Below, in pieces: positions 1-6,491 of a DNA stretch of 9,390 nucleotides. The stretch covers positions 1-9,390 of the forward strand of contig JAZRDT010000120.1 of NCBI GenBank assembly GCA_045660385.1, given 5' to 3'. The first letter of the stretch is position 1, and each line of letters starts with the position of its first letter. The stretch comes from UBA1189 sp045660385. Its GTDB lineage: Bacteria; Bacteroidota; Bacteroidia; Bacteroidales; Bacteroidaceae. The notes below the pieces were generated by a model. It saw nothing but the letters and a program-made list of their open reading frames with translations. It searched no databases and was not told the DNA's origin. A program made the position numbers and the translations under genes.

Positions 1-160
1 GAGGTGGTATGACTTCTGTAAGAGATACCCCCTCCGCTGCGCTCCCTACCGGGTCCTCCGTCGTGCAGAGCACTGCACTCCCCTCGCTCGGCACGGCTTG
101 GCATTTAGCCAACCCTCTATAGACCTTGCTACGCCCCCTAACCTAGGGGGACAATCCTAG
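1..160. other. GC-rich, hairpin-dense non-coding block
   Basis: No convincing gene covers this stretch; the open frames have no recognisable protein character. It is much more GC-rich than the other intergenic regions here and contains three short inverted repeats: a 6-bp stem with a 4-base loop at 63-78 (GTGCAG/CTGCAC), a 5-bp stem at 98-112 (TTGGC/GCCAA), and a perfect 7-bp stem with a 3-base loop at 134-150 (CCCCCTA/TAGGGGG). The rest of the gap, 161-329, is AT-rich leader sequence for the next gene. The block may be a dispersed intergenic repeat, the end of the preceding transcription unit, or the edge of an element outside the window. The sequence alone does not decide between these. Confidence 0.45.
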
Positions 161-300
161 AGACTTGGACAACAGCTATATTATTACCATATTTTTTACA
201 GCGAGTGAATGTGCCTTCGCGGTTTACCACAGAGTACGAATAAACGAGCAAGGGGAACAAATTCTTAGTATAAAAATAGGAGAATCCAAAGTTTTTTTCG

Positions 301-308
301 TAATTTGC
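301..308 (+). promoter_or_regulatory. possible -7 element of the HD-hydrolase gene
   Basis: TAATTTGC resembles the Bacteroidetes -7 motif TAnnTTTGC but is one base short between TA and TTTG. It lies 21 bases before the ATG at 330, a distance similar to the other promoters in this window. No TTG was found at the expected upstream distance, so this is a weak call. If it is real, it supports the start at 330 over the upstream ATG at 165. Confidence 0.3.
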
Positions 309-329
309 ACCGTTTTAGTGTTGAAACCA

Positions 330-2357
330 ATGAAAGCGACTACCAAATCATATCTTTTCATAGCTGCAGTGTTTGTTGCGGCGACTGTCATCATCAGTTT
401 TTTTCTCCCTCGCCAAACGGCTATCGGACTTGATTTTTCTGAGGGCAAGCCTTGGAAATTCGAGCAGTTGACTGCACCATTCAGTTTTGCGGTATATAAG
501 AGCGAACGCGTCCTGCAGGAGGAACGAGCAGAGATTATGTCGGCTCAGCGTCCCTACTATGTATTGGAAGAGAATAAAGGTGCTGATGCGCTTGAAGCCT
601 ATGAAGCGGCTTATAGGAAGGAGTTATATCTGTTGGTGGGTCCCATGCTCAACCGTCAGATCAATGCCAAGTTGACCGAACTATATGGTGCCGGCATCAT
701 TGGTAGTGGTGACCTCAAGCGTTTGCAGGCCGACAGTATCAGCACCATCATGCTGATCAGACACAATGTCGCTTCACCTAAACCTGTTGGCGAACTTTAC
801 ACCGTGCAGCAAGCCTATGAGATGCTTATGGCTATCGATTCTACCCTTTGGGGGCGTCATGCATTGCAGAGCAGCAATCTGAACGATTATATACAGCCTA
901 ACCTGAGGTACGATGCCATCAAGTCAGAGGCTGCGCTCAATGAGGCATTAGAGACCATCTCGCTTACGAGTAAGGTGATTCAGAAAGACCAAAAGATTAT
1001 CGGAACAGGTGATATGGTCGATGAAGAGCATTATCAAACCCTGCTTTCATATCAGCACGAGTTGAACAAGCGCATTGATGAACGTGGTGTGCAGATGACC
1101 TTTGTCGGGCAAGTACTCCTTGTGCTGCTCCTTGTTGGTGCTTATGTAATGTACTTGGTCAACTATCGTCGTGCTTATCTCTTCGAGAGAAACAAACTAT
1201 TGTTCCTTGTGACACAGCTGACGTTATATCCCATCATCGCTTCGTGGATTCTTGAGGCGGGCGACGGACTTATGATTATTCCCTTGGCAATGGCGCCGGT
1301 GATGATCAACATCTTCCTCGATGCGCGCACCGCATTTATCACACACACTATCATCACGCTCATTATTTCACTCATCGTACCCGACCCGTTTGTCTTTGTG
1401 CTGTTGCAGTTTACAGCTGGTATAGCTGCCATTTACTCGCTCACCGAACTTACTGCCCGCTCGCAGATATTTCGAGTAGCCTTGGTGGTGGTCATATGTT
1501 ATAGCCTCGTGTTCTTTGGGTATGAACTCATCACACGCAGCGCATTGAATCTGTTTGATAAACGTATGTATATCAACTTTTTACTCAACGGTGTATTGCT
1601 TCTATTTACCTATCCGCTGATGCTTCTTTATGAGAAACTGTTCCGCTTCACTTCCGATGTGACGTTGATGGAGTTGTCAAATTTCAACATGAAGCTTTTG
1701 CGTCAATTGTCGGAAAATGCTCCTGGAACCTTTCAGCATTCAATACAAGTATCTAATCTTGCTGCAGCTGCAGCCAATAAGGTAGGGGCCAGCAGTCTGT
1801 TAGTGCGCACAGGAGCCATGTACCATGATATCGGAAAGTTGGAGAATCCCATTTTTTTCACCGAGAACCAAGGTAACACTAATCCGCATGCTTGCCTTCC
1901 CTACGAACAAAGTGCCAAGATTATTATCAATCACGTGCACGATGGCTTGCGTCTGGCCGAAAAACATAATTTGCCTGCTGCCATCAGGGACTTCATAGCT
2001 ACACACCACGGCTGCAGCAAGGCGAAGTATTTCTATATATCATACAAGAATGAGCATCCGGGCGAGGAGGTCGACGAGGGCCTCTTCACCTATCCGGGGC
2101 CTGCGCCTCATAGCATGGAAACTGCAATTCTCATGATGGCCGATGCTGTAGAAGCCGCTTCACGCAGTCTGCCCGAGTATACCGAAGAAAGCATTAGCAA
2201 CCTCATCGACCGCATCATCGATGGTCAAGTGAAGGAGGGGCATTTCAACAATTGCCCCATCACCTTTAAGGATATCACCGATATCAAGACGGTGTTTAGG
2301 GAGAAGTTGCGCACTGTTTATCACACACGCATCAGTTACCCTGAATTGAAGCGATAA
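330..2357 (+). CDS. pgpH: PgpH-type 7TM-HD phosphohydrolase (probable c-di-AMP phosphodiesterase)
   Basis: A 675-residue inner-membrane protein with the PgpH layout: an N-terminal membrane helix (about 7-26), an extracytoplasmic 7TMR-HDED domain (about 30-255), seven membrane helices (about 257-435) and a cytoplasmic HD domain (about 460-615). The HD metal ligands known from Listeria PgpH all appear present: H470, H499-D500, H535, H559-H560 and D605. The family signatures YHDIGK, KYFY, YPGPAP and the AD..EAASRSL stretch are also visible. PgpH proteins hydrolyse cyclic di-AMP to pApA and help control osmotic and cell-wall homeostasis; that substrate is inferred from family membership. I chose the ATG at 330 because it places a Lys-containing N-terminus directly before the first helix. 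The frame stays open back to an ATG at 165, but those 55 extra residues look like translated leader. One small oddity is Cys at 562, where the HHGT motif usually has Thr. The next gene has its own promoter. Confidence 0.9.
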   Translation: MKATTKSYLFIAAVFVAATVIISFFLPRQTAIGLDFSEGKPWKFEQLTAPFSFAVYKSERVLQEERAEIMSAQRPYYVLEENKGADALEAYEAAYRKELYLLVGPMLNRQINAKLTELYGAGIIGSGDLKRLQADSISTIMLIRHNVASPKPVGELYTVQQAYEMLMAIDSTLWGRHALQSSNLNDYIQPNLRYDAIKSEAALNEALETISLTSKVIQKDQKIIGTGDMVDEEHYQTLLSYQHELNKRIDERGVQMTFVGQVLLVLLLVGAYVMYLVNYRRAYLFERNKLLFLVTQLTLYPIIASWILEAGDGLMIIPLAMAPVMINIFLDARTAFITHTIITLIISLIVPDPFVFVLLQFTAGIAAIYSLTELTARSQIFRVALVVVICYSLVFFGYELITRSALNLFDKRMYINFLLNGVLLLFTYPLMLLYEKLFRFTSDVTLMELSNFNMKLLRQLSENAPGTFQHSIQVSNLAAAAANKVGASSLLVRTGAMYHDIGKLENPIFFTENQGNTNPHACLPYEQSAKIIINHVHDGLRLAEKHNLPAAIRDFIATHHGCSKAKYFYISYKNEHPGEEVDEGLFTYPGPAPHSMETAILMMADAVEAASRSLPEYTEESISNLIDRIIDGQVKEGHFNNCPITFKDITDIKTVFREKLRTVYHTRISYPELKR

Positions 2358-2433
2358 TGCCTCGTTCCCGTATTTTTTGGTGCATATTGGGTGTGCAAAT
2401 GTAAAAATATCAAAAAAGAAATCCAAGAATCCG

Positions 2434-2463
2434 TTAACATTCAGATAAAAAGCGTAAATTTGC
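2434..2463 (+). promoter_or_regulatory. Bacteroidetes-type promoter of the FKBP pair
   Basis: A perfect -7 element TAAATTTGC lies at 2455-2463, 29 bases before the ATG of the first FKBP gene. The upstream element is weak: TTA at 2434-2436 with an 18-base spacer, instead of TTG with 19. It probably drives both FKBP genes, because no promoter is visible in the 23 bases between them. Confidence 0.65.
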
Positions 2464-2492
2464 CCGTTTTTTGAAATAACGGATATAAAATT

Positions 2493-3074
2493 ATGGACAA
2501 ATTTAGCTACGGACTCGGACTTGGCATTGGTCAGCAGCTGCTCTCTATGGGCGCAGCCGTGAATGTTGACGATTTCGCTCAAGCAATCCGCGATGTATTG
2601 GAAGGTAAAGAGACTGCGCTCAGCTTTGCTGAAGCACAGCAGATTGTAAACTCACATTTCGCTGAGATGGAGAAGCAGGCTCACGCGGCTGCTATCGAGC
2701 AGGGTGAGATGTTCTTGAAGATGAATAGGGAACGTCCTGGTGTAGTGACTCTTCCCAGTGGCTTGCAGTACGAGGTATTGCAGTCGGGTACAGGTCGCAA
2801 GCCCAAGGCTACCGACAAGGTGCGTTGTCACTACGAAGGCCGCTTGGTTGATGGCACACTCTTCGATAGCTCAGTACAACGTGGCGAACCTGCCGTGTTC
2901 GGTGTGAACCAAGTGATTGCAGGATGGGTTGAAGCATTGCAACTCATGAGCGAGGGTGACAAGTGGAAACTCTATATCCCCTACAACCTCGGTTATGGTG
3001 AGCAGGGCGCAGGTGGTGCTATCCCTCCCTATAGCACATTGGTGTTCGAGGTGGAATTATTGGAAGTATTATAA
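2493..3074 (+). CDS. fklB: FklB-like FKBP peptidyl-prolyl cis-trans isomerase, cytoplasmic
   Basis: A 193-residue protein without signal peptide, close in length and layout to E. coli FklB (FKBP22). The N-terminal FKBP_N dimerisation region (about 1-85) opens with SYGLGLGIGQQL and is largely helical. The C-terminal FKBP domain (about 86-193) carries all the pocket residues known from FKBP12: Y114, F124-D125, V141-I142, W145, Y168 and F185. It should catalyse prolyl cis-trans isomerisation during protein folding in the cytoplasm, probably as a V-shaped dimer. It is followed after 23 bases by a second FKBP gene, which encodes an exported lipoprotein, so the pair likely forms one transcript serving two compartments. 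The N-terminal region is shorter than in E. coli FklB. The symbol is by similarity; 'FKBP-type PPIase' is the safer label. Confidence 0.92.
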   Translation: MDKFSYGLGLGIGQQLLSMGAAVNVDDFAQAIRDVLEGKETALSFAEAQQIVNSHFAEMEKQAHAAAIEQGEMFLKMNRERPGVVTLPSGLQYEVLQSGTGRKPKATDKVRCHYEGRLVDGTLFDSSVQRGEPAVFGVNQVIAGWVEALQLMSEGDKWKLYIPYNLGYGEQGAGGAIPPYSTLVFEVELLEVL

Positions 3075-3097
3075 TCATTAATTAGAATAGAAAAAAC

Positions 3098-4360
3098 ATG
3101 AAGAAAAACATTTTTTCAGTAGCTGCGGTCCTCGTTGCAGGTCTCTTCGCAAGCTGCACTGTTTCGGCTCCTAAGGCTAGCCTCAAGGGTGCAAGCCAGG
3201 CCGATTCACTCTCTTACGCTATTGGCGTAGTACAGTCACAAGGTTTGAAGGATTATGTTGTAATGCGCATGGGCGTTGACACTACCTACATGGACCAGTT
3301 CGTTGCTGGTTTGTGCGATGGCGTTGAGGCCGATGGTAAGCAGAGTGCTTACTATGCCGGTATTCAGATTGGCCAGCAGGAGGCTACACAGGTTCTGCCT
3401 GGTCTCGCAGGCGAGGTGCTCGGTGATGGCGAACTTAACAAGAAGGAGTATACCGCAGGTTTTGTAGCAGGTGTTACCGAGAAGGGTCAGAAGATGGAAC
3501 CCGCTGTGGCTCAGGAGACCGCTATGCGTCTCATGGAAAGTCTCAAGGAGACTGCCGACTCTACAGCCGACCTTAAGGCTCAGATCGACACCTTCTCATA
3601 TGCAGTAGGTTTGGCTCGCACACAGGGCTTGAAGGAGTATGCTATGTTCCGTCTGGGTGTTGACTCAGCTCACTATGCTGGTACCTTTGCCAAGGGTGTG
3701 ACTGAGGGCTTCAACCTCGGTGAGAATGCCAAGAAGGGTGCATTCCTCGCAGGTGTACAGATTGGTCAGCAGCTCGCTGGTCAGATGATTCCCGGTATCA
3801 CCATGGAGGTGTTTGGCGAGAATGGTGAGCTCAACAAGGACTTCTTCATGGCTGGTTTCGTAGCAGGTGTTACAGGCGAGGGCCTTTACTTCGATGCTAT
3901 GCAGGCAAACCAGTTGGCTATGCGCCTCATGGAGGAGATCAAGAGCGAGCGTATGGATGCTGAATTTGGCGATTATAAGGCTGAGTGTGTTGCTTTCCTT
4001 GATTCTATCGCTCAGACAGAAGGTGTAGTGAAGACTGCCAGCGGCCTTTGCTACAAGGTAATCACCAAGGGTGAGGGCGCTATCCCCGCAGCTACCGACA
4101 AGGTGAAGGTACACTACCGCGGTACACTCATCAATGGTGAGGAGTTCGATAGCTCATACAGCCGTGGTGAGGCTGCTGAGTTTGGTGTGAACCAGGTTAT
4201 CGCAGGCTGGACCGAGGCGCTCACTCTCATGCCTGTAGGTTCTAAGTGGGAGCTCTACATTCCCCAGGAACTTGCTTATGGTAGCCGCGATATGGGCCAA
4301 ATCAAGCCCTACTCAACCCTCGTGTTTGAGGTTGAACTTCTTGATATTGTAGCCGAGTAA
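3098..4360 (+). CDS. FKBP-type PPIase lipoprotein with duplicated N-terminal region
   Basis: A 420-residue exported lipoprotein. Residues 1-19 are a type II signal peptide ending in LFAS before Cys20, the lipidation site. Two copies of a helical FKBP_N-like unit follow, about 36-151 and 164-282. They share SYA.G....QGLK.Y (from 39 and 167), AG.QIGQQ (87 and 218), GELNK (111 and 243) and AGFVAGVT (120 and 252). The C-terminal FKBP domain (about 312-418) keeps the pocket residues Y340, F350-D351, V367-I368, W371, Y394 and F410, so it should be catalytically active. Its expected role is folding of periplasmic or outer-membrane proteins from a membrane anchor; the exact membrane is not shown by the sequence. 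Typical FKBP_N/FKBP_C proteins carry one N-terminal unit and are near 200-270 residues, so this one is enlarged. The loop near 396-404 is one residue shorter than in FklB and has Lys403 where Pro is common. Confidence 0.92.
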   Translation: MKKNIFSVAAVLVAGLFASCTVSAPKASLKGASQADSLSYAIGVVQSQGLKDYVVMRMGVDTTYMDQFVAGLCDGVEADGKQSAYYAGIQIGQQEATQVLPGLAGEVLGDGELNKKEYTAGFVAGVTEKGQKMEPAVAQETAMRLMESLKETADSTADLKAQIDTFSYAVGLARTQGLKEYAMFRLGVDSAHYAGTFAKGVTEGFNLGENAKKGAFLAGVQIGQQLAGQMIPGITMEVFGENGELNKDFFMAGFVAGVTGEGLYFDAMQANQLAMRLMEEIKSERMDAEFGDYKAECVAFLDSIAQTEGVVKTASGLCYKVITKGEGAIPAATDKVKVHYRGTLINGEEFDSSYSRGEAAEFGVNQVIAGWTEALTLMPVGSKWELYIPQELAYGSRDMGQIKPYSTLVFEVELLDIVAE

Positions 4361-4391
4361 GTCATCGCATTTCCAACTGAATATGGTGGAT

Positions 4392-4406
4392 GTCGCGTGT
4401 CGCGAC
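4392..4406 (+). other. short GC-rich hairpin after the FKBP lipoprotein gene
   Basis: A perfect 6-bp stem with a 3-base loop (GTCGCG-TGT-CGCGAC) starts 31 bases after the stop codon. It has no T-run after it, so it is not a standard intrinsic terminator. It may stabilise the 3' end of the mRNA together with the longer hairpin at 4420-4449. Confidence 0.4.
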
Positions 4407-4419
4407 TCCCAAGACTTGT

Positions 4420-4449
4420 CAAGAGCTGTATCTTAAGATGCAGCTCTTG
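4420..4449 (+). terminator. long hairpin, probable terminator of the FKBP pair
   Basis: A 30-base near-perfect inverted repeat forms a 13-bp stem (CAAGAGCTG pairing with CAGCTCTTG, one T:G wobble, then ATC/GAT) around a TTAA loop. It is followed by TACTTTATT rather than a clean T-run. Its position 59 bases after the FKBP lipoprotein stop and before the GH30 promoter fits a terminator for the two-gene unit. Confidence 0.6.
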
Positions 4450-4547
4450 TACTTTATTCCGTTATTCTGTCCGTATTGTGTAGTATGTTTAACAACATCT
4501 CAATGCGGTTTTTTATGATTGCATGTGCGAAGCTCGAAACAAATTTG

Positions 4548-4556
4548 TAAATTTGC
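4548..4556 (+). promoter_or_regulatory. -7 promoter element of the GH30 gene
   Basis: TAAATTTGC is a perfect match to the Bacteroidetes -7 consensus and lies 32 bases before the ATG at 4589. No TTG is found at the preferred 19-base spacing; the nearest, at 4519-4521, is 26 bases away, so the -33 box is weak or the promoter depends on an activator. Confidence 0.6.
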
Positions 4557-4588
4557 TGCATCTATGTTTGTCCAATACATAAAAACAC

Positions 4589-6094
4589 ATGAAACAATTG
4601 AAAAGAATATGGCTTGCCGGTGGCGCTGTGATGTGCGCCTTGATGGCATCGTCGCAGTCGTTTACAGCTTATACCACTATTGAGAGTGAAATATGGTCGG
4701 TGGGTAAAACTTCGCTGAAAGGTAGGCCTGCGGGTGAACTGCTCGTTGAGGTGCGAGATGACGAGACGGGTGTTGTGTTCCATGCTTGGGGTACCACCTT
4801 CAATGAACTGGATTGGGATGCTTATAACTTGCTCACACGCGACGAGCAGGACGAGATAATGCACAACCTATATGCCCCCGATGGAGACTTGCGGTTTACC
4901 CATGGTCGTGTATCGATGAATGCCAATGATTATGCGCGTTCATGGTATAGCTGTAGCGAGGTATCTGGCGATTTCGAACTGAGACATTTCAATATTGAGC
5001 GCGACAAGCGCAACATCATACCCCTTGCCCGTGCAGCACAGAAGTATTGTCCCGAACTTCAACTGTTTATGAGCCCATGGTCGCCTCCGACTTGGATGAA
5101 GATCAACCAGGACTATCCCGTATTGTCAAGCAAATACAATAATCAGGATCCCCGCCAGGACTATGTACTCTATATGGACGATGGCAAGGCGGTAGACCCC
5201 GATGAAATGAAACTCTTGGGAGCCCGTGGAGGGGTGTTCCCCCATCGATTGGCCTTGCAGGATTATTTCATTCAAGACCCGCGCTATCTGCAGTGTTATG
5301 CCGATATGTTCTGTCGTTTCATTGAACTCTACGCTGAACAGGGGCTTCCCATTACGAAGGTGATGTATCAGAACGAGGCATACTCTTATACTCCCTATCC
5401 GGGATGCGCATGGACAGCCGAGGGTACCCTGCGGTTCAATAATGAATATTTGGCGCCCACTCTTGCTGCGAAACACCCCGAGGTGGAACTTTGGATTGGT
5501 ACGTTCAACACCAATCGTCTCGACTATGTGCAGAAGATCCTTGACGATTCCACTTTACAGAAGAACATCAAGGGTGTAGGTACCCAATGGGAATGCCGGT
5601 ACAATCTTCCCGAGCTGCGCAAGCGTTATCCCAATCTCCGTTTCATGCAGTCGGAAAGCGAGTGTGGAAACGGCAGTATGGATTGGCGTGCTGGTGAACA
5701 TACATTCATGCTCATAGCCGATAACCTGGGTAACGGTTGCGACGAATATTACAATTGGAATTTTATCTTACAGGACAATGGCTCTTCATCGTGGGGCTGG
5801 ACCCAGAATGCTCTTATTCAAGTCAATAGCGCGACGCGCGAGATGCGGTACACCCCTGAGTACTACGCCTACAAGCATTTCAGTCATTTCGTGGCCAAGG
5901 GTACTGAGATGGTGGGCTATAGTGGTCGTCAGCATGCCGACACTCCTGTGGTGGTATTTAAGAATGAGAATGGATACATCGTTGCTGCGGGAAACTTTGC
6001 TGATGACGCAACGACGGTGTGCGTGAAGATTGGCGACAAATACCTCAACATGCGTCTTCCCGCGCATTCATTCAACACTTTCGTGGAACGCTGA
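4589..6094 (+). CDS. secreted GH30-family glycoside hydrolase
   Basis: A 501-residue enzyme with an N-terminal signal peptide (about 1-22; hydrophobic core at 7-20, then ASSQ). The TIM barrel shows GH30 hallmarks: the HAWGTTFNE region (65-73), GRVSMNANDYA (106-116) followed by YSCSE, and SPWSPPTWM (162-170). The acid/base is probably E263 in YQNE (260-263), and the nucleophile E356 in MQSESECG, with E358 a less likely alternative. Residues about 425-501 form the family's C-terminal beta-sandwich (GYIVAAGNF, then HSFNTFV). GH30 enzymes are retaining beta-glycosidases; members act as glucosylceramidases, beta-1,6-glucanases, beta-xylosidases, beta-fucosidases or xylanases. The subfamily, and so the substrate, cannot be settled here. 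It has its own promoter and converges with tRNA-Leu. A GH27 gene lies on the same strand 397 bases later, which suggests related glycan use but not co-transcription. Confidence 0.88.
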   Translation: MKQLKRIWLAGGAVMCALMASSQSFTAYTTIESEIWSVGKTSLKGRPAGELLVEVRDDETGVVFHAWGTTFNELDWDAYNLLTRDEQDEIMHNLYAPDGDLRFTHGRVSMNANDYARSWYSCSEVSGDFELRHFNIERDKRNIIPLARAAQKYCPELQLFMSPWSPPTWMKINQDYPVLSSKYNNQDPRQDYVLYMDDGKAVDPDEMKLLGARGGVFPHRLALQDYFIQDPRYLQCYADMFCRFIELYAEQGLPITKVMYQNEAYSYTPYPGCAWTAEGTLRFNNEYLAPTLAAKHPEVELWIGTFNTNRLDYVQKILDDSTLQKNIKGVGTQWECRYNLPELRKRYPNLRFMQSESECGNGSMDWRAGEHTFMLIADNLGNGCDEYYNWNFILQDNGSSSWGWTQNALIQVNSATREMRYTPEYYAYKHFSHFVAKGTEMVGYSGRQHADTPVVVFKNENGYIVAAGNFADDATTVCVKIGDKYLNMRLPAHSFNTFVER

Positions 6095-6161
6095 TATATT
6101 CATGATAGCAGTTCCAATTTTGTAGAAAGATAATGAATTGAACAATTGTTACTAAAAGATA

Positions 6162-6186
6162 AACCCTTGCAAAACTTGCAAGGGTT
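6162..6186. terminator. hairpin between GH30 and tRNA-Leu, probably bidirectional
   Basis: A perfect 11-bp stem (AACCCTTGCAA/TTGCAAGGGTT) closes a 3-base AAC loop. It is followed by CTTTAAT on the plus strand and by TATCTTTTAG on the minus strand. It sits between the convergent GH30 gene and tRNA-Leu gene, so it can end transcription from both sides. Confidence 0.7.
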
Positions 6187-6196
6187 CTTTAATGAA

Positions 6197-6230
6197 AGAA
6201 GGAACCTCAGTTTTTGCTGAAGTTCCTTCT
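6197..6230 (-). terminator. hairpin immediately downstream of tRNA-Leu
   Basis: AGAAGGAAC (6197-6205) pairs with GTTCCTTCT (6222-6230) over 9 bp; after one C/A mismatch, 4 more pairs (TCAG/CTGA) close a T-rich loop. On the minus strand it begins four bases after the tRNA discriminator base. It may act as a terminator or as a processing stop for the tRNA 3' end; no strong U-run follows it, and the 6162-6186 hairpin lies just beyond. Confidence 0.5.
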
Positions 6231-6233
6231 TCG

Positions 6234-6315
6234 TACCCAGACCCGGGGTCGAACCGGGATGGGTTGCCCCACTGGTGTTTGAGACCAGCGCGTCTACCGA
6301 TTCCGCCATCTGGGC
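6234..6315 (-). tRNA. tRNA-Leu (anticodon CAA)
   Basis: The reverse strand folds as an 82-nt class II tRNA. The acceptor stem is GCCCAGA with TCTGGGT, including a G1:U72 pair as in some other bacterial leucine tRNAs. The anticodon stem CTGGT/ACCAG encloses loop CTCAAAC, with anticodon CAA at 6271-6269, reading UUG codons. The long variable arm is TGGG-GCAA-CCCA, and the T arm is CCCGG-TTCGACC-CCGGG. The discriminator is A at 6234. CCA is not encoded; the next bases are CGA, so CCA must be added by the tRNA nucleotidyltransferase. It has its own promoter and is convergent with the GH30 gene. Confidence 0.96.
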
Positions 6316-6337
6316 GTCATTGCTGACGAATTCGGGT

Positions 6338-6368
6338 GCAAAGGTACGCTTTTTTTTTGAATCTGCAA
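6338..6368 (-). promoter_or_regulatory. promoter of tRNA-Leu
   Basis: On the minus strand, TTG (6368-6366), a 19-base spacer that includes an A-tract, and TACCTTTGC (6346-6338) match the Bacteroidetes sigma consensus exactly. The -7 element ends 22 bases before the mature tRNA 5' end, leaving a short leader for RNase P to remove. Confidence 0.85.
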
Positions 6369-6439
6369 GCACTTAGCATATTTTTTCTAATTTTTTTGTC
6401 TAAGATGGGGGTTATAGACGGAAAAAGTGAGGGGGTATG

Positions 6440-6470
6440 TTGCTTTTGCGATAACTTTCCGTAACTTTGT
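6440..6470 (+). promoter_or_regulatory. promoter of the GH27 gene
   Basis: TTG (6440-6442), a 19-base spacer and TAACTTTGT (6462-6470) match the Bacteroidetes promoter consensus. The -7 element ends 21 bases before the ATG at 6492, so the 5' leader should be only about 15 nt, with no room for a complex upstream regulator or riboswitch. Confidence 0.8.
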
Positions 6471-6491
6471 AAACAGATTAATTGTAATAAC

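Noticed and set aside
9..120. Small open frame starting at the ATG at position 9
   Set aside because: The 36-codon product has low-complexity composition and no ribosome or promoter context visible; it overlaps the hairpin-rich block and is better explained as non-coding.
2160..2582. Minus-strand open frame of 140 residues across the HD hydrolase end and the FKBP start
   Set aside because: It overlaps two well-supported genes and the promoter between them, and its protein shows no conserved features.
3665..4114. Minus-strand open frame of 149 residues inside the FKBP lipoprotein gene
   Set aside because: It is antisense to the duplicated FKBP N-terminal region and the start of the FKBP domain, with no family signature of its own.
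3098..4360. Repeated AG.QIGQQ segments as a DNA-level tandem repeat or CRISPR-like array
   Set aside because: The similarity is at protein level and comes from duplicated FKBP_N units; the DNA copies are diverged, and there is no regular repeat-spacer structure.
6231..6315. tRNA-Leu as an integration (attachment) site
   Set aside because: I found no second copy of the tRNA 3' end in the window and no integrase gene, and the flanking genes look chromosomal.
6100..6372. Minus-strand open frame of 90 residues reading MAESVDALVSNTSG through the tRNA
   Set aside because: This is the well-known false protein produced by translating a tRNA-Leu gene; the frame spans the tRNA, its promoter and its terminator.
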